A program made the position numbers and the translations under genes. From positions 1-38,720 of the forward strand of contig CANGCT010000014.1 in NCBI GenBank assembly GCA_947452415.1: DNA of 38,720 nt, in the 5' to 3' direction. This DNA comes from Flavobacteriaceae bacterium. Lineage in GTDB: Bacteria > Bacteroidota > Bacteroidia > Flavobacteriales > Flavobacteriaceae. Position 1 is the first letter of the stretch, and each line of letters starts with the position of its first letter. Below are positions 17,603 through 26,331 of the stretch, piece by piece. The notes beneath the pieces are model-generated. The model was not told the origin of the DNA. It ran no database searches and was given only the letters and a program-made list of their open reading frames with translations.

Positions 17603-17857
17603 TTACTCTACTTCTTCGTAATCAATATAATCGCCAACTTTTTTTGTTTCGTGGGATATATCTCTTTTTCCTGTTGGAGGAGTTGAATTAGCCTGCTGCT
17701 GCTGTTCTTGTTGTTGATGGAATTGTTTACCTGCTTTTTCTACCACTTTTTTGGCTAAAACAGGAAGAAACAATTTTGCTAAAAACTTGATTACGTAGTA
17801 AATTATTACAATAACGAATATATCTTCGATCAAATTTGAAAAGGATGCTTCTTGCAT
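17603..17857 (-). CDS. DUF4834-family small membrane protein
   Basis: The 84-residue protein has one membrane helix (FVIVIIYYVIKFLAKLFLPVLA, about residues 13-33), a glutamine-rich linker (QQQEQQQQA), and an acidic tail ending DYIDYEEVE. This is the layout of DUF4834 proteins, conserved small Bacteroidota membrane proteins of unknown role. A minus-strand -7 element TATTTTTG lies at 17874-17881, and YfhO follows downstream. Confidence 0.75.
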   Translation of the reverse strand: MQEASFSNLIEDIFVIVIIYYVIKFLAKLFLPVLAKKVVEKAGKQFHQQQEQQQQANSTPPTGKRDISHETKKVGDYIDYEEVE

Positions 17858-17873
17858 AATATTAAAATTTTGT

Positions 17874-17881
17874 CAAAAATA
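17874..17881 (-). promoter_or_regulatory. -7 element for the DUF4834/YfhO genes
   Basis: The minus strand reads TATTTTTG, 16 bases before the ATG at 17857. It is divergent from the plus-strand element at 17937. Confidence 0.5.
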
Positions 17882-17936
17882 CTAAATTCCACCATTCTAA
17901 TTTAGCATTACCTCTTAAATTAATGATAAAAAATAG

Positions 17937-17944
17937 TACTTTTG
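17937..17944 (+). promoter_or_regulatory. -7 element deciding the start of the outer-membrane protein gene
   Basis: TACTTTTG lies 38 bases before the ATG at 17983. The in-frame ATG at 17923 lies upstream of this element, so the downstream start, which also gives a proper signal peptide, is favoured. Confidence 0.55.
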
Positions 17945-17982
17945 AATTTCAAAAATTCACCCTTTTTAAAAATAGTATCCTT

Positions 17983-18966
17983 ATGAAATTAAATCTTTTA
18001 GCATTTTTTGGTTGCTTCTTATGGTTTCAAAATAGCGTTGGGCAATATACCGATGATATCAATTCCAACCGCCCTGGCAACTCTATGTCGGCATTTTCAG
18101 TAGGAAAAACAGTGTTTCAACTGGAATCGGGCATTAATTTTTTGGATGAAAGTCATAACCTTTTAGACTATACTGCCAAAGGATATGGGCTAGATTTAAC
18201 CGCTAGATATGGTTTTTATAGAGAACAATTGGAAGCCATCGTGAACATAAATTATCAAAACGATTGTTATAATTCAGATATTTTAAGCCAACACCGAAAT
18301 GGGATAAAAACCACTACAATTGGGTTTAAATATTTATTTTATGATCCAATGAAGAATTATGAAAAACCAACAAACATTTACAGTTGGAAAGCCAACCATA
18401 AATACGAATGGCATTATATAATTCCTTCTGTTGCGGGATATTTAGGTTTTAATTCGAACACCCATAAAGAACTTTTTTCAAGAACCACTGAAACAATTGG
18501 AACTTTTGGACCTAAAGCCATGTTGATAACCCAAAATATTTTACCCGGAGCATGGGTATTTGTAACCAATATTTTTATGGATCAATATGGAACCTCCATG
18601 CAATCTAAGGGTTATGTTGTTACATTAACTAAAGGATTTAACGACAATTGGAGTGGATTTATAGAAAATAAAGGAATTAAAAACGATTACTATTCGGATG
18701 GAATATTTACTGCGGGTGCTGCTTATTTAGTAAGCCATTCCTTGCAATTAGACGCTTCTGTAAGTCGGAATTATAAAGATACTCCTAAATTATTATTTGT
18801 AGGATTGGGTGCTTCATGGCGCTTTGACGGTAACTACGACGAGGTATTGTATCGAACTCCGAAAAAGGAAAAGAAAAAAGACAAAAGTAAAAAATCGAAA
18901 GATAAAAATAAAGAAAAAGAAAAAACCAAGAAACGATTGGATGCAATTCCAAGTGTTAAACCCTAG
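17983..18966 (+). CDS. Outer-membrane beta-barrel protein (phenol-degradation MetA-pathway type transporter)
   Basis: The start at 17983 gives a signal peptide (MKLNLLAFFGCFLWFQNSVG) followed by TDDINSNRPGNSMSAFSVGKTVFQLE. This opening is typical of Bacteroidota proteins assigned to the MetA-pathway transporter family, probably an outer-membrane channel. Amphipathic strands continue to LLFVGLGASWRFDG near the end. After this last strand comes an unusual tail of some 40 residues packed with lysine (KKEKKKDKSKKSKDKNKEK). If the final strand is the barrel closure, the tail would sit in the periplasm. Substrate unknown. The GNAT-like gene follows 8 bases later. Confidence 0.7.
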   Translation: MKLNLLAFFGCFLWFQNSVGQYTDDINSNRPGNSMSAFSVGKTVFQLESGINFLDESHNLLDYTAKGYGLDLTARYGFYREQLEAIVNINYQNDCYNSDILSQHRNGIKTTTIGFKYLFYDPMKNYEKPTNIYSWKANHKYEWHYIIPSVAGYLGFNSNTHKELFSRTTETIGTFGPKAMLITQNILPGAWVFVTNIFMDQYGTSMQSKGYVVTLTKGFNDNWSGFIENKGIKNDYYSDGIFTAGAAYLVSHSLQLDASVSRNYKDTPKLLFVGLGASWRFDGNYDEVLYRTPKKEKKKDKSKKSKDKNKEKEKTKKRLDAIPSVKP

Positions 18967-18974
18967 TTACCAAA

Positions 18975-20093
18975 ATGATTACAATTAAACAAGCCAATAC
19001 AAAAGCACTATTAAAAGAATACGTAAAATTTCCGTTTTCGTTATATAAAAACCATCCCTATTGGGTACCTCCGTTAATTCAGGAAGAGTTGGATAGTTTT
19101 GATAAAACTAAAAATCCAGCCTTTGAAAGTGCCGAAGCCTATTTTTATTTAGCCTACAAAAACGACCAAATTGTAGGACGTATTGCGGCCATCATCAATT
19201 GGGATGAAGTAAACCACCAAGCAAAAAAGAAAGTCCGTTTTGGATGGTGGGATGTTATAGACAATGTAGAAGTTACTCGAGCATTATTGGAGAAAGTTTA
19301 TGAATTGGGCAGAAAAAACAATTTAGAATTTGTAGAAGGCCCAATGGGATTTTCCAATTTAGATAAAGTTGGAGTATTAACGGAAGGCTTTGACGAATTA
19401 GGTTCGATGATTACTTGGTACAATTATCCTTATTATAAAGACCATTTAGAACAATTGGGATATGTAAAAGAGAAAGAATATTTGGAAAATAAATTCCCTT
19501 TTTCTAATGTAAAAACCGATTCCTTTGAAAAGATTGTGCCGCTAATTAAGAAGCGCTACCAACTAAGAGAAATGAATTTTACGGTTACTAAAGACATTAT
19601 GCCTTATGTAAATAAAATGTTTGATTTGTTCAATAAATCTTATGCAAATTTATCTTCTTTTGTTGCCATAACCGATGTTCAAAAAGAATATTTCAAGAAA
19701 AAATACATCCGTTTTATCAATCCCGAATACATAAAATTTGTGATGGATAAAGACGATGCTATGGTTGCTTTTAGTATTGTGATGCCGAGTTTTTCTAGAG
19801 CATTACAAAAAGCCAATGGCAAATTATTTCCGTTTGGATTTTATCATTTGCTTAAAGCAAAAAAAGAGTCGAAAGAAGTTTTATTTTATTTAATTGGGGT
19901 TGCCCCCGAATACCAAAGTAAGGGTGTAACGGCAATTATATTTGAAGAATATTACAATACATTCACAGAAAAAGGAATTTTAGATTGTATCCGAACTCCG
20001 GAACTAGAAGACAATATTGCTATTCATCAATTGTGGAAACACTTTGATCCAGTAGTTTTTAGACGAAGAAGAACGTATAGAAAAGAAATATAA
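18975..20093 (+). CDS. GNAT-like acyltransferase-fold protein
   Basis: The 372-residue soluble protein opens with YKNHPYWVPPLIQEELDSFD, then DQIVGRIAAIIN and RFGWWDVIDN, the pattern of a family of GNAT-fold proteins common in Bacteroidota. A second GNAT-like half holds VLFYLIGVAPEYQSKGVTAIIFEEYY, whose GVAPEYQSKGV resembles the acetyl-CoA binding R/Q-x-x-G motif with a substituted first residue. Its substrate is unknown. It is tightly coupled to the outer-membrane protein gene upstream and convergent with the GH1 gene, from which it is 16 bases away. Confidence 0.7.
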   Translation: MITIKQANTKALLKEYVKFPFSLYKNHPYWVPPLIQEELDSFDKTKNPAFESAEAYFYLAYKNDQIVGRIAAIINWDEVNHQAKKKVRFGWWDVIDNVEVTRALLEKVYELGRKNNLEFVEGPMGFSNLDKVGVLTEGFDELGSMITWYNYPYYKDHLEQLGYVKEKEYLENKFPFSNVKTDSFEKIVPLIKKRYQLREMNFTVTKDIMPYVNKMFDLFNKSYANLSSFVAITDVQKEYFKKKYIRFINPEYIKFVMDKDDAMVAFSIVMPSFSRALQKANGKLFPFGFYHLLKAKKESKEVLFYLIGVAPEYQSKGVTAIIFEEYYNTFTEKGILDCIRTPELEDNIAIHQLWKHFDPVVFRRRRTYRKEI

Positions 20094-20109
20094 AAGGAAT
20101 TTTAGATTT

Positions 20110-21450
20110 TTATTTATTTTTTAGAAAATCCTTATACCAAAAACCTGAATTTTTAATGCTTCTTTTCTTTGTTTCATAATCAATATGAATCAAACCAAAA
20201 CGTTGTTTAAAACCTTCCCCCCATTCAAAATTATCCGTTAGTGACCAAACAAAATAACCCGAAAGTTTAGCACTTATCAATTTTGCCTTTAAGACTTGTT
20301 TCAAATAGGATTTTAAGTAGTTAATTCGTTTGTCATCTGCAACAATACCATCAATAACCTCATCCGGAAAAGAGGCTCCATTTTCGGTAATCATTATTTT
20401 TTTTACGCCTTCATAAGCATCGTATTTAGTAATCATTTCGAAAATCGCTTCGGGGTAAACCTCCCAATCCATTGCGGTATAAAACACTTTTCTTGTATCT
20501 GCAGGAATAATTTTCGCCTTAATAAATGGCGTAAAAATAGAATAAGCAACTACTTCTCGAGTATAGTTTTGAATTCCAATAAAATCAAATGTTACTTTCA
20601 TTAAAGCAGCATCATTAGGCATTACATACTTCTTCACTTTTTTCAAAAAAGGAAGTGCATCTTCGGGATATCCTAACCCAAGAGAAGGCTCTATAAAAAG
20701 CCGATTAATTAAGGCATCCACCCTAAACGCTGCTTTTTTATCTCGTATTGAACTAGAATGCGGGGTAACATAAGAACAAGAAAAAGTAGTTCCTACCTGC
20801 GCTTTTGGGTCTATTGCTTTAATGGTATTATAACCAATTGCCTGACATAAAACAGCATGGTGCATGGCTGGAATGAAATTCTTAAATCCTTTTTTACCAG
20901 GAGCATGAACGCCAAAAAAATAGCCAGCTCCAGTAAATACCATTGGTTCGTTAAGCACCATCCAATAGGTAACTTTATCTTTAAAAGCAGTAACACAAAC
21001 CTTGACATATTCTTCAAACCAGGACAAGACTTCTCTATTTACCCAACCTCCCTTTTCTTCTAATGCAAGAGGTAGATCCCAATGGTAAAGGGTGATGTAG
21101 GGTTGAATATCCTTTTCTAAACAATAGTCAATTACGTTATGGTAAAAATCCAATCCTGCTGGATTCACTTCTCCGGTTCCGTTGGGTAAAATTCGACTCC
21201 AAGACAAGGAAAACCTAAAGTTGGAAATTCCCATTTGCTTGATTAAATCGATATCCGTTTTGTACAGATTATAAAAATCGGCAGCAACATAATGGTTGTC
21301 TTTGTTTAGAATTTTATTTTTTTTAGTTACAAATTCATCCCAAATAGACAATCCCTTTCCATGGTGGTCGTGAGCTCCTTCGGTTTGCACTGCAGAAGCA
21401 GAAATTCCCCAAATAAAATCTTCTCCAAAATCTTCTTTTTTATAATTCAT
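20110..21450 (-). CDS. GH1-family beta-glucosidase
   Basis: The 446-residue enzyme has a complete GH1 frame: FIWGISASAVQTEGA at the N-terminus, FRFSLSWSRILP, the acid/base Glu168 in LNEP, the nucleophile Glu356 in ITENG, and the sugar-binding DNFEWGEGFKQRFGLIHIDY segment. Length matches the family. No signal peptide is seen, so it should act in the cytoplasm, hydrolysing beta-glucosides or related glycosides. It is the last gene of an operon with a GT28-like glycosyltransferase (2 bases apart) and an LpxH-like phosphoesterase, a context that hints at turnover or remodelling of a glycolipid. Confidence 0.92.
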   Translation of the reverse strand: MNYKKEDFGEDFIWGISASAVQTEGAHDHHGKGLSIWDEFVTKKNKILNKDNHYVAADFYNLYKTDIDLIKQMGISNFRFSLSWSRILPNGTGEVNPAGLDFYHNVIDYCLEKDIQPYITLYHWDLPLALEEKGGWVNREVLSWFEEYVKVCVTAFKDKVTYWMVLNEPMVFTGAGYFFGVHAPGKKGFKNFIPAMHHAVLCQAIGYNTIKAIDPKAQVGTTFSCSYVTPHSSSIRDKKAAFRVDALINRLFIEPSLGLGYPEDALPFLKKVKKYVMPNDAALMKVTFDFIGIQNYTREVVAYSIFTPFIKAKIIPADTRKVFYTAMDWEVYPEAIFEMITKYDAYEGVKKIMITENGASFPDEVIDGIVADDKRINYLKSYLKQVLKAKLISAKLSGYFVWSLTDNFEWGEGFKQRFGLIHIDYETKKRSIKNSGFWYKDFLKNK

Positions 21451-21452
21451 TA

Positions 21453-22493
21453 TTATTGAAAGAAGGTATAATTATCGGATTCATAATTGGTATTTATTTT
21501 TTTATTTCCGGCATGATTAGCAACAATTAAGGAAACGATTTCTTCGGTATTATCTGGATAATCGACTGCAACGATGGTATCGTCATTTAGCCATTTTCTA
21601 ATTTTTGGAATTGTATCGTTATTTAATTTTTTAATTACGGCCACTCCCATTTCTTGAAGCATTTGGGCATTATAGGCTTGCTCCAATTGTTTCTTCATTG
21701 GAATCACCATTAGTTTTTTCTTTAAAAAAAGGGCTTCACTCGCGGTTCCAAAACCTGCATTGCACAAAACTCCTTCGGCAGAAGCCATACTTTTTAAAAA
21801 TAAATCCGTATTTATTGGAGTGATTCTAATATTTTTTATTTGAATATCTTTTTTACTATTTTTTGAAAAAACTTGCCAATTTATAGCAGGCATTTTTTTT
21901 AACCATTTTAATATTTGACTATCCTCATAAGATGGCAAATAAACCGTGTAATGACCATCATTTTTAGGTGTTAATTCGCGAACTTGTTTTCTTATTATTG
22001 GGGTAAAAATGGTTCCGTCCAATCGTTTAAAATGAAAACCATAATTGTAGGTAGTTGGCGCATAATTTTGCAATACTAACTTTCCTATAATATCATTTTT
22101 TTTTGGTTTAGGTGCAAGCGGATGGAGTGTTGCCACTTGATTACTCAAGCCAATACATTCTTTTTTGGCCTTTATAGCTGCCCAACAAGAAATTGGTTCA
22201 AAATCACTAATAATTAAATCGTACGGTTTCAAGTCGAGTTTTTTTATTTCCTTAATTAACTTAATGGAGTTGAGTTTCACGAAGGTTTTCCAAAAATCAA
22301 CACCTCCTTTTTTTCCGAAAATAAAGGACATCCCTTTAAATCTATATTTTACTTCAAATGGCAATTCAATATCCGATTGGATACCGCTAACTAAAATATC
22401 CACTTCTCCTTTTTGTTGCAAATACGGAATTATCTCAATTGCTCTTGTAATATGTCCGTTACCTGTACCTTGAACAGCATATAGAATTTTCAT
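21453..22493 (-). CDS. GT28-like glycosyltransferase
   Basis: The 346-residue protein opens with ILYAVQGTGNGHITRAIEIIPYL, the GxGNGH loop of GT-B transferases related to MurG and diacylglycerol glucosyltransferases. The donor-binding half holds AEGVLCNAGFGTASEALFLKKKLMVIPMKKQLEQAYNAQMLQ, a standard nucleotide-sugar site. It probably glycosylates a lipid in the inner membrane. Its ATG overlaps the stop of the phosphoesterase gene (TAATG), and the GH1 gene starts 2 bases after its stop, so the three are translated as a unit. Confidence 0.8.
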   Translation of the reverse strand: MKILYAVQGTGNGHITRAIEIIPYLQQKGEVDILVSGIQSDIELPFEVKYRFKGMSFIFGKKGGVDFWKTFVKLNSIKLIKEIKKLDLKPYDLIISDFEPISCWAAIKAKKECIGLSNQVATLHPLAPKPKKNDIIGKLVLQNYAPTTYNYGFHFKRLDGTIFTPIIRKQVRELTPKNDGHYTVYLPSYEDSQILKWLKKMPAINWQVFSKNSKKDIQIKNIRITPINTDLFLKSMASAEGVLCNAGFGTASEALFLKKKLMVIPMKKQLEQAYNAQMLQEMGVAVIKKLNNDTIPKIRKWLNDDTIVAVDYPDNTEEIVSLIVANHAGNKKINTNYESDNYTFFQ

Positions 22494-23368
22494 TATTTAA
22501 AATTTAAAGAAGTTGCAATGTCTTTGGTTTGTAAAAAACCACCCAACATTTGTTCAAATATTTGCTCATTTTCCATCATTACTAAACTGTCTTCCGTATC
22601 TATAGATGGGTTTTTATAATCGCTAGCATCATATTTATACAGAGACCATTCTTTATTATTGTACTCTAAAGCGGTAAGATTTTCAATCCAATCTCCCGAA
22701 TTTAAGTATTCTACTTGGCCATGTTCGGTTGTAATGGTTTTTATTTCTGGATGGTGAATATGACCACACAATACATAATCGTAGCCATTTCGGATAGCAA
22801 TATCGGCTGCTGTTTTTTCAAAATCATTAATGAATTTTACAGCAGACTTAACACTGTTCTTAATATTTTTTGATAAGGATATTTTACCCCTTCCCATTTT
22901 TACAGAAACCCAATTACAAAAAGCATTAATCAAGATCAATAAATCATAGCCATGCGATCCTAAACGAGCCAACCATTTCGAATTTTGCATGGTTACATCA
23001 AATACATCTCCGTGAAAGATCCAAACTTTTTTACCATCCAAATCTAAAACTAACTTATTTTCAATACTTAGTTTTCCCATTTTAAACCCTTCAAATTTTC
23101 GAAGCATTTCATCGTGATTCCCTGTAATATAATATACTTTTGTGCCTTTACTTACCCAATTGATTATTTTATGAACCACCTGCATGTGCGATTTTGGCCA
23201 ATACCTTTTGCTAAATTGCCACATATCAATAATGTCACCATTGAGTACTACTATTTTAGGTTTTACGCTATTCATGTAGTTTAATAATTCTTTACTTTGG
23301 CATCCATAAGTTCCTAAATGAATATCCGAAAGTACTAATAGATCAATTTTTCTTTTATTTTTTGACAT
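22493..23368 (-). CDS. LpxH-like metallophosphoesterase
   Basis: The 291-residue enzyme has all calcineurin-type metal motifs: LSDIHLG (12-20), NGDIIDMW, GNHDEM, a FHGDVFD segment, and the C-terminal CGHIHHPE. This is the pattern of UDP-2,3-diacylglucosamine hydrolase (LpxH/LpxI-like) and of related lipid phosphatases. Here it leads an operon with a lipid glycosyltransferase and a glucosidase, so it may act on a glycolipid or phospholipid instead of the lipid A precursor. Start ATG at 23368; no promoter of the common type is seen immediately upstream. Confidence 0.8.
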   Translation of the reverse strand: MSKNKRKIDLLVLSDIHLGTYGCQSKELLNYMNSVKPKIVVLNGDIIDMWQFSKRYWPKSHMQVVHKIINWVSKGTKVYYITGNHDEMLRKFEGFKMGKLSIENKLVLDLDGKKVWIFHGDVFDVTMQNSKWLARLGSHGYDLLILINAFCNWVSVKMGRGKISLSKNIKNSVKSAVKFINDFEKTAADIAIRNGYDYVLCGHIHHPEIKTITTEHGQVEYLNSGDWIENLTALEYNNKEWSLYKYDASDYKNPSIDTEDSLVMMENEQIFEQMLGGFLQTKDIATSLNFK

Positions 23369-23524
23369 AATTATATAGGGGTATTTCTATTAAAACAAAT
23401 TAATAGAAGGGTTGGTTTTAGATAATATTGATTTCGGGAGGTGGTTAAACTTGTGCCGAATGATATTCGCACAGAGGAATTGAAAATAGAAAATAACGTT
23501 GACTGTTTCAAATATTCTATTTGT

Positions 23525-23549
23525 AATACTATTAAAAATTAATAGTATT
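23525..23549. other. AT-rich perfect palindrome in the gap before the restriction-modification module
   Basis: aatactattaa and ttaatagtatt form an 11-bp perfect inverted repeat around a 3-base loop. There is no T run after it, so it looks more like a protein site or remnant than a terminator. The surrounding gap (23369-23809, 441 bases) contains no gene I can support. Confidence 0.4.
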
Positions 23550-23695
23550 CAAAACTAATTATATACAAGGAGTTAGTCATTACCAAAATATTAATTTTAG
23601 GTTAAACTAAAAGTAATCTAATAGGAACTCGTTTGGTGTAATTAAATTTATTTTATTTTTTTACCACATAGGAAGAACAAGTTTTAAAATTGAGA

Positions 23696-23723
23696 CATCA
23701 ACTGAAAAGTTGGTGTTTTTTTT
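23696..23723 (+). terminator. Strong intrinsic terminator with no gene in front of it
   Basis: An 8-bp stem (catcaact with agttggtg, one G-T pair) closed by a GAAA tetraloop is followed by a run of eight T. It points along the plus strand, but the upstream gene is on the minus strand and ends far away, so the transcript it ends is unknown. Confidence 0.7.
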
Positions 23724-23735
23724 ATGTCTTGAACT

Positions 23736-23768
23736 TTGTTAACAACTACCTAAATATGCCTACAATTG
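23736..23768 (+). promoter_or_regulatory. Candidate promoter of the controller gene
   Basis: TTG at 23736-23738 and TACAATTG at 23761-23768 are separated by 22 bases and resemble the TTG/TAnnTTTG pair with one mismatch. The start codon is at 23810. The -7 part overlaps the first operator repeat, which would allow the controller to regulate itself. Confidence 0.4.
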
Positions 23769-23788
23769 TAAGCGGGTCAATTGTAAGC
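23763..23788. promoter_or_regulatory. Direct repeats before the controller gene, C-box-like operator
   Basis: caattgtaagc occurs twice (23763-23773 and 23778-23788), with a 15-base period; the first lies inside the perfect palindrome tacaattgta. Controller proteins of restriction-modification systems bind paired sites just upstream of their own gene, and this repeat is in the right place, 22 bases before the start. Confidence 0.55.
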
Positions 23789-23809
23789 ATAAAATTAATT
23801 TTATAAACT

Positions 23810-24031
23810 ATGAATATTAAAGAAAAAATTGGACAAAAGGTTAAATCTCTTAGAGAAGAAAAAGGAATCTCCATGGAGTATTTAGCCAATATTTCCAATG
23901 TAGACAGAAATTATATTTCAGATATAGAAAAAGGAAAAAGAAACGTTTCAATTGAAATAATTGAAAAAATAATTACTGCATTCGATACAGATTTTGCAAC
24001 TTTTTTTAACGATAAAGGGTTTAAGAAATGA
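23810..24031 (+). CDS. XRE-family controller (C) protein of a restriction-modification system
   Basis: The 73-residue protein is a single HTH domain: GQKVKSLREEKGISMEYLANISNVDRNYISDIEKGKRNVSI. The SNVDRNYISDIEKGKRN recognition region is typical of restriction-modification controller proteins. Its stop overlaps the methyltransferase start (ATGA at 24028-24031). C proteins bind their own promoter region and delay endonuclease expression until methylation is established; the repeats at 23763-23788 fit this. Here the controller is followed by M and then R, whereas C genes are usually next to R. Confidence 0.85.
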   Translation: MNIKEKIGQKVKSLREEKGISMEYLANISNVDRNYISDIEKGKRNVSIEIIEKIITAFDTDFATFFNDKGFKK

Positions 24032-25284
24032 AAATGAAAGAGAAAAAATATAAAATAAAAGAAGAAAAAATTGACAACTTAACAGTTAATGAACCTCAAT
24101 ACAATGTTTTTTATGAAGTTGAAAATTGGGTTGAAAAAAAATTCAGTAATCCTAATGCCACAATTAGATTAGCAACTATGTTTAGTGGCATTGGTTCTAT
24201 TGAACATGCACTTAAAAGATTAAATCTTAAAGAAGAAATAATTTTCGCATGTGACAATGATAAATTTGTTAAAGAAAGTTATTTTGCTAATTATGAAATA
24301 GCGGAAAACAGTTGGTATAATGATGTAAAAAATATTGACGGAAGTAAATATGAAGGAAAGATAGATTTATTAGTAGGAGGTAGTCCCTGTCAATCATTTT
24401 CCATGGTTGGAAAAAGAAAAGGATTTGAAGATACTAGAGGAACTCTTTTCTATGAATTTGCAAGAGTAGTAAAAGAAAGTCAGCCTAAAGTATTCATCTT
24501 CGAAAATGTCAAAGGATTAGTTAATCATGATAAAGGAAATACTTTTGAAGTAATAAAAGAAACATTTAAAGAGCTTGGATATAATTTTAAATATCAATTA
24601 TTAAATTCAAAAAACTTTGGAATCCCACAACACAGAGAAAGAATATTTGTTATTGGTTTTAAAGATAATACTGTAGATTTTGAATTTCCTGAACCAATTC
24701 AGTTGGAATATAAAATGCAGGACTTTCTTGAAGATTATATTGACAGTAAATATTACTTAAAAGAAAAAGGGGTAAAATTTGTAACAAGCACAAAAAACAG
24801 GAATAAACGATATACTCAAATAAATGGGGAAATTGCACTTTGCCAAAAAGCAAACCAACAATTTAATTGGCATGGAGATTTTGTATATGAAGAAAGTGAA
24901 AGTGATTTTAATGATTTCGTATTTGATGTAAATAAAGTTGAAGAAAAATATTATTTATCTGAAAAAACGAAAACATACGTTCTTTCCTCTGGCACTAAAA
25001 CTTTTAAAACAACTATTGGAACTGATTTAGAAATAGCAAGACCAATACTACAATCTATGCATAAAATGCACCGGTCAGGTGTTGACAATTATGTGACTCA
25101 TAATAAAGGAAAAATAAGAAAATTAACTCCAAAAGAATGCTTAAGATTGATGGGGTTTAAAGATGATTTTAAACAAGTAGTTAGTGATACGCAAATGTAT
25201 AGACAAGCTGGAAACAGTATTGTTGTAAATGTATTTATTGCATTAATGAAACAAATGGACATAACTAAATTTGGAAAAGAATAG
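24028..25284 (+). CDS. DNA (cytosine-5-)-methyltransferase of a type II restriction-modification system
   Basis: The 418-residue enzyme has the m5C motifs in order: motif I TMFSGIGSIEHAL (50-62), motif IV GGSPCQSFS with catalytic Cys121, motif VI FENVKGL (158-164), motif VIII QHRERIF (201-207), then the target-recognition region about residues 215-355, motif IX RKLTPKECLRLMGF and motif X YRQAGNSIVV near the end. It methylates cytosine in a DNA site that cannot be read from the sequence. The first 40 residues form a charged extension before motif I. The endonuclease gene follows after 63 bases. Confidence 0.93.
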   Translation: MKMKEKKYKIKEEKIDNLTVNEPQYNVFYEVENWVEKKFSNPNATIRLATMFSGIGSIEHALKRLNLKEEIIFACDNDKFVKESYFANYEIAENSWYNDVKNIDGSKYEGKIDLLVGGSPCQSFSMVGKRKGFEDTRGTLFYEFARVVKESQPKVFIFENVKGLVNHDKGNTFEVIKETFKELGYNFKYQLLNSKNFGIPQHRERIFVIGFKDNTVDFEFPEPIQLEYKMQDFLEDYIDSKYYLKEKGVKFVTSTKNRNKRYTQINGEIALCQKANQQFNWHGDFVYEESESDFNDFVFDVNKVEEKYYLSEKTKTYVLSSGTKTFKTTIGTDLEIARPILQSMHKMHRSGVDNYVTHNKGKIRKLTPKECLRLMGFKDDFKQVVSDTQMYRQAGNSIVVNVFIALMKQMDITKFGKE

Positions 25285-25347
25285 AGATTATTTATTTCAA
25301 TTCTAAATATTTAAATTTTCAATAACACAACCATAAAACCATAGAAA

Positions 25348-26331
25348 ATGAGCAAAATTATAATTCAAAATAAAAGTTTTGAAATAATAGATACAATAGA
25401 AAAAATGACAATTGCTGATTCATTTGTCTTACGTTCAAATAAGATTGGAGAAGGAAATGGTGAAGCAAAATTTTATGTTGGTAATGAGAATGTTGAAACA
25501 AGAAATTTTTTTGGTCAAAATGGATTTCAATTAAATTGTTTTTTACTAAAAAAAGATTTAAAAGAGTTTTTAATAAACTCAGAAACAGAATATAAAAATC
25601 CCGAGCAACCATATCAAAGAATAGATTTATTGCCAAATCTATGGAACGAAAGAATGGAAAAAGTTGATAAACTTGAAAACTTTTTACCTTTTACTATAAT
25701 TGAACAAACTCAAATTGTTGGACCAAGAATTTATGTAAAAGCCCCTGATGGTGATGTAAACTATAAACTAATTCGTGAAATTGCACTTCCTAACATTAGT
25801 TACTTATCCGCAATAAAACTTCTAGATGAAGATGGAAATATTTTTTATTATTTTAAACCTTTTGTAGATTATTATGGCGAATATGAAAATCCATATATTA
25901 TTGAAGAAGAAATAAAAATATTAGAAGAAGAAAGTTTACCAATTGAAGTGAAAACTCAATTAATTAGAGCAAGAAAAGGTCAAGGAAAATACCGACAAAT
26001 GCTTTTGGAAGAATGCCCATTTTGTCCAATCACATTAATATCTGATGATAGACTATTGATAGCTAGCCATATTAAACCTTGGGTAAAATCTGATGATGAA
26101 GAAAAAATCGATCCGAAAAATGGATTCATGTTAACGCCTACTTTTGATTTACTTTTCGATAGGGGATATATAACATTTACCAATGATAAAAAAATGATTA
26201 TTTCTCCATGGATTTCTAAAATGACATGTTCAAAATTAAATATTGCACCAGAAAAACAATATCTTATGCTACCTATAAATGGACGAGAAGACTATTTAGA
26301 ATATCATAGAACAACCGTTTTTAAGAGTTAG
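25348..26331 (+). CDS. HNH-family restriction endonuclease
   Basis: The 327-residue protein has a C-terminal HNH domain of the HNH_2 type: CPFCPITLISDDRLLIASHIKPW, then NGFMLTPTFDLLFDRGYITF. The ASHIKPW histidine, the Asn of KNGFML and the Asp/Arg of DLLFDRG fit the catalytic pattern. The N-terminal 200 residues, probably DNA-binding, have no recognised domain. Directly after an m5C methyltransferase and its controller, it is most likely the cognate endonuclease. No promoter of the common type is seen in the 63-base gap, so expression may depend on read-through from the controller operon. Confidence 0.8.
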   Translation: MSKIIIQNKSFEIIDTIEKMTIADSFVLRSNKIGEGNGEAKFYVGNENVETRNFFGQNGFQLNCFLLKKDLKEFLINSETEYKNPEQPYQRIDLLPNLWNERMEKVDKLENFLPFTIIEQTQIVGPRIYVKAPDGDVNYKLIREIALPNISYLSAIKLLDEDGNIFYYFKPFVDYYGEYENPYIIEEEIKILEEESLPIEVKTQLIRARKGQGKYRQMLLEECPFCPITLISDDRLLIASHIKPWVKSDDEEKIDPKNGFMLTPTFDLLFDRGYITFTNDKKMIISPWISKMTCSKLNIAPEKQYLMLPINGREDYLEYHRTTVFKS

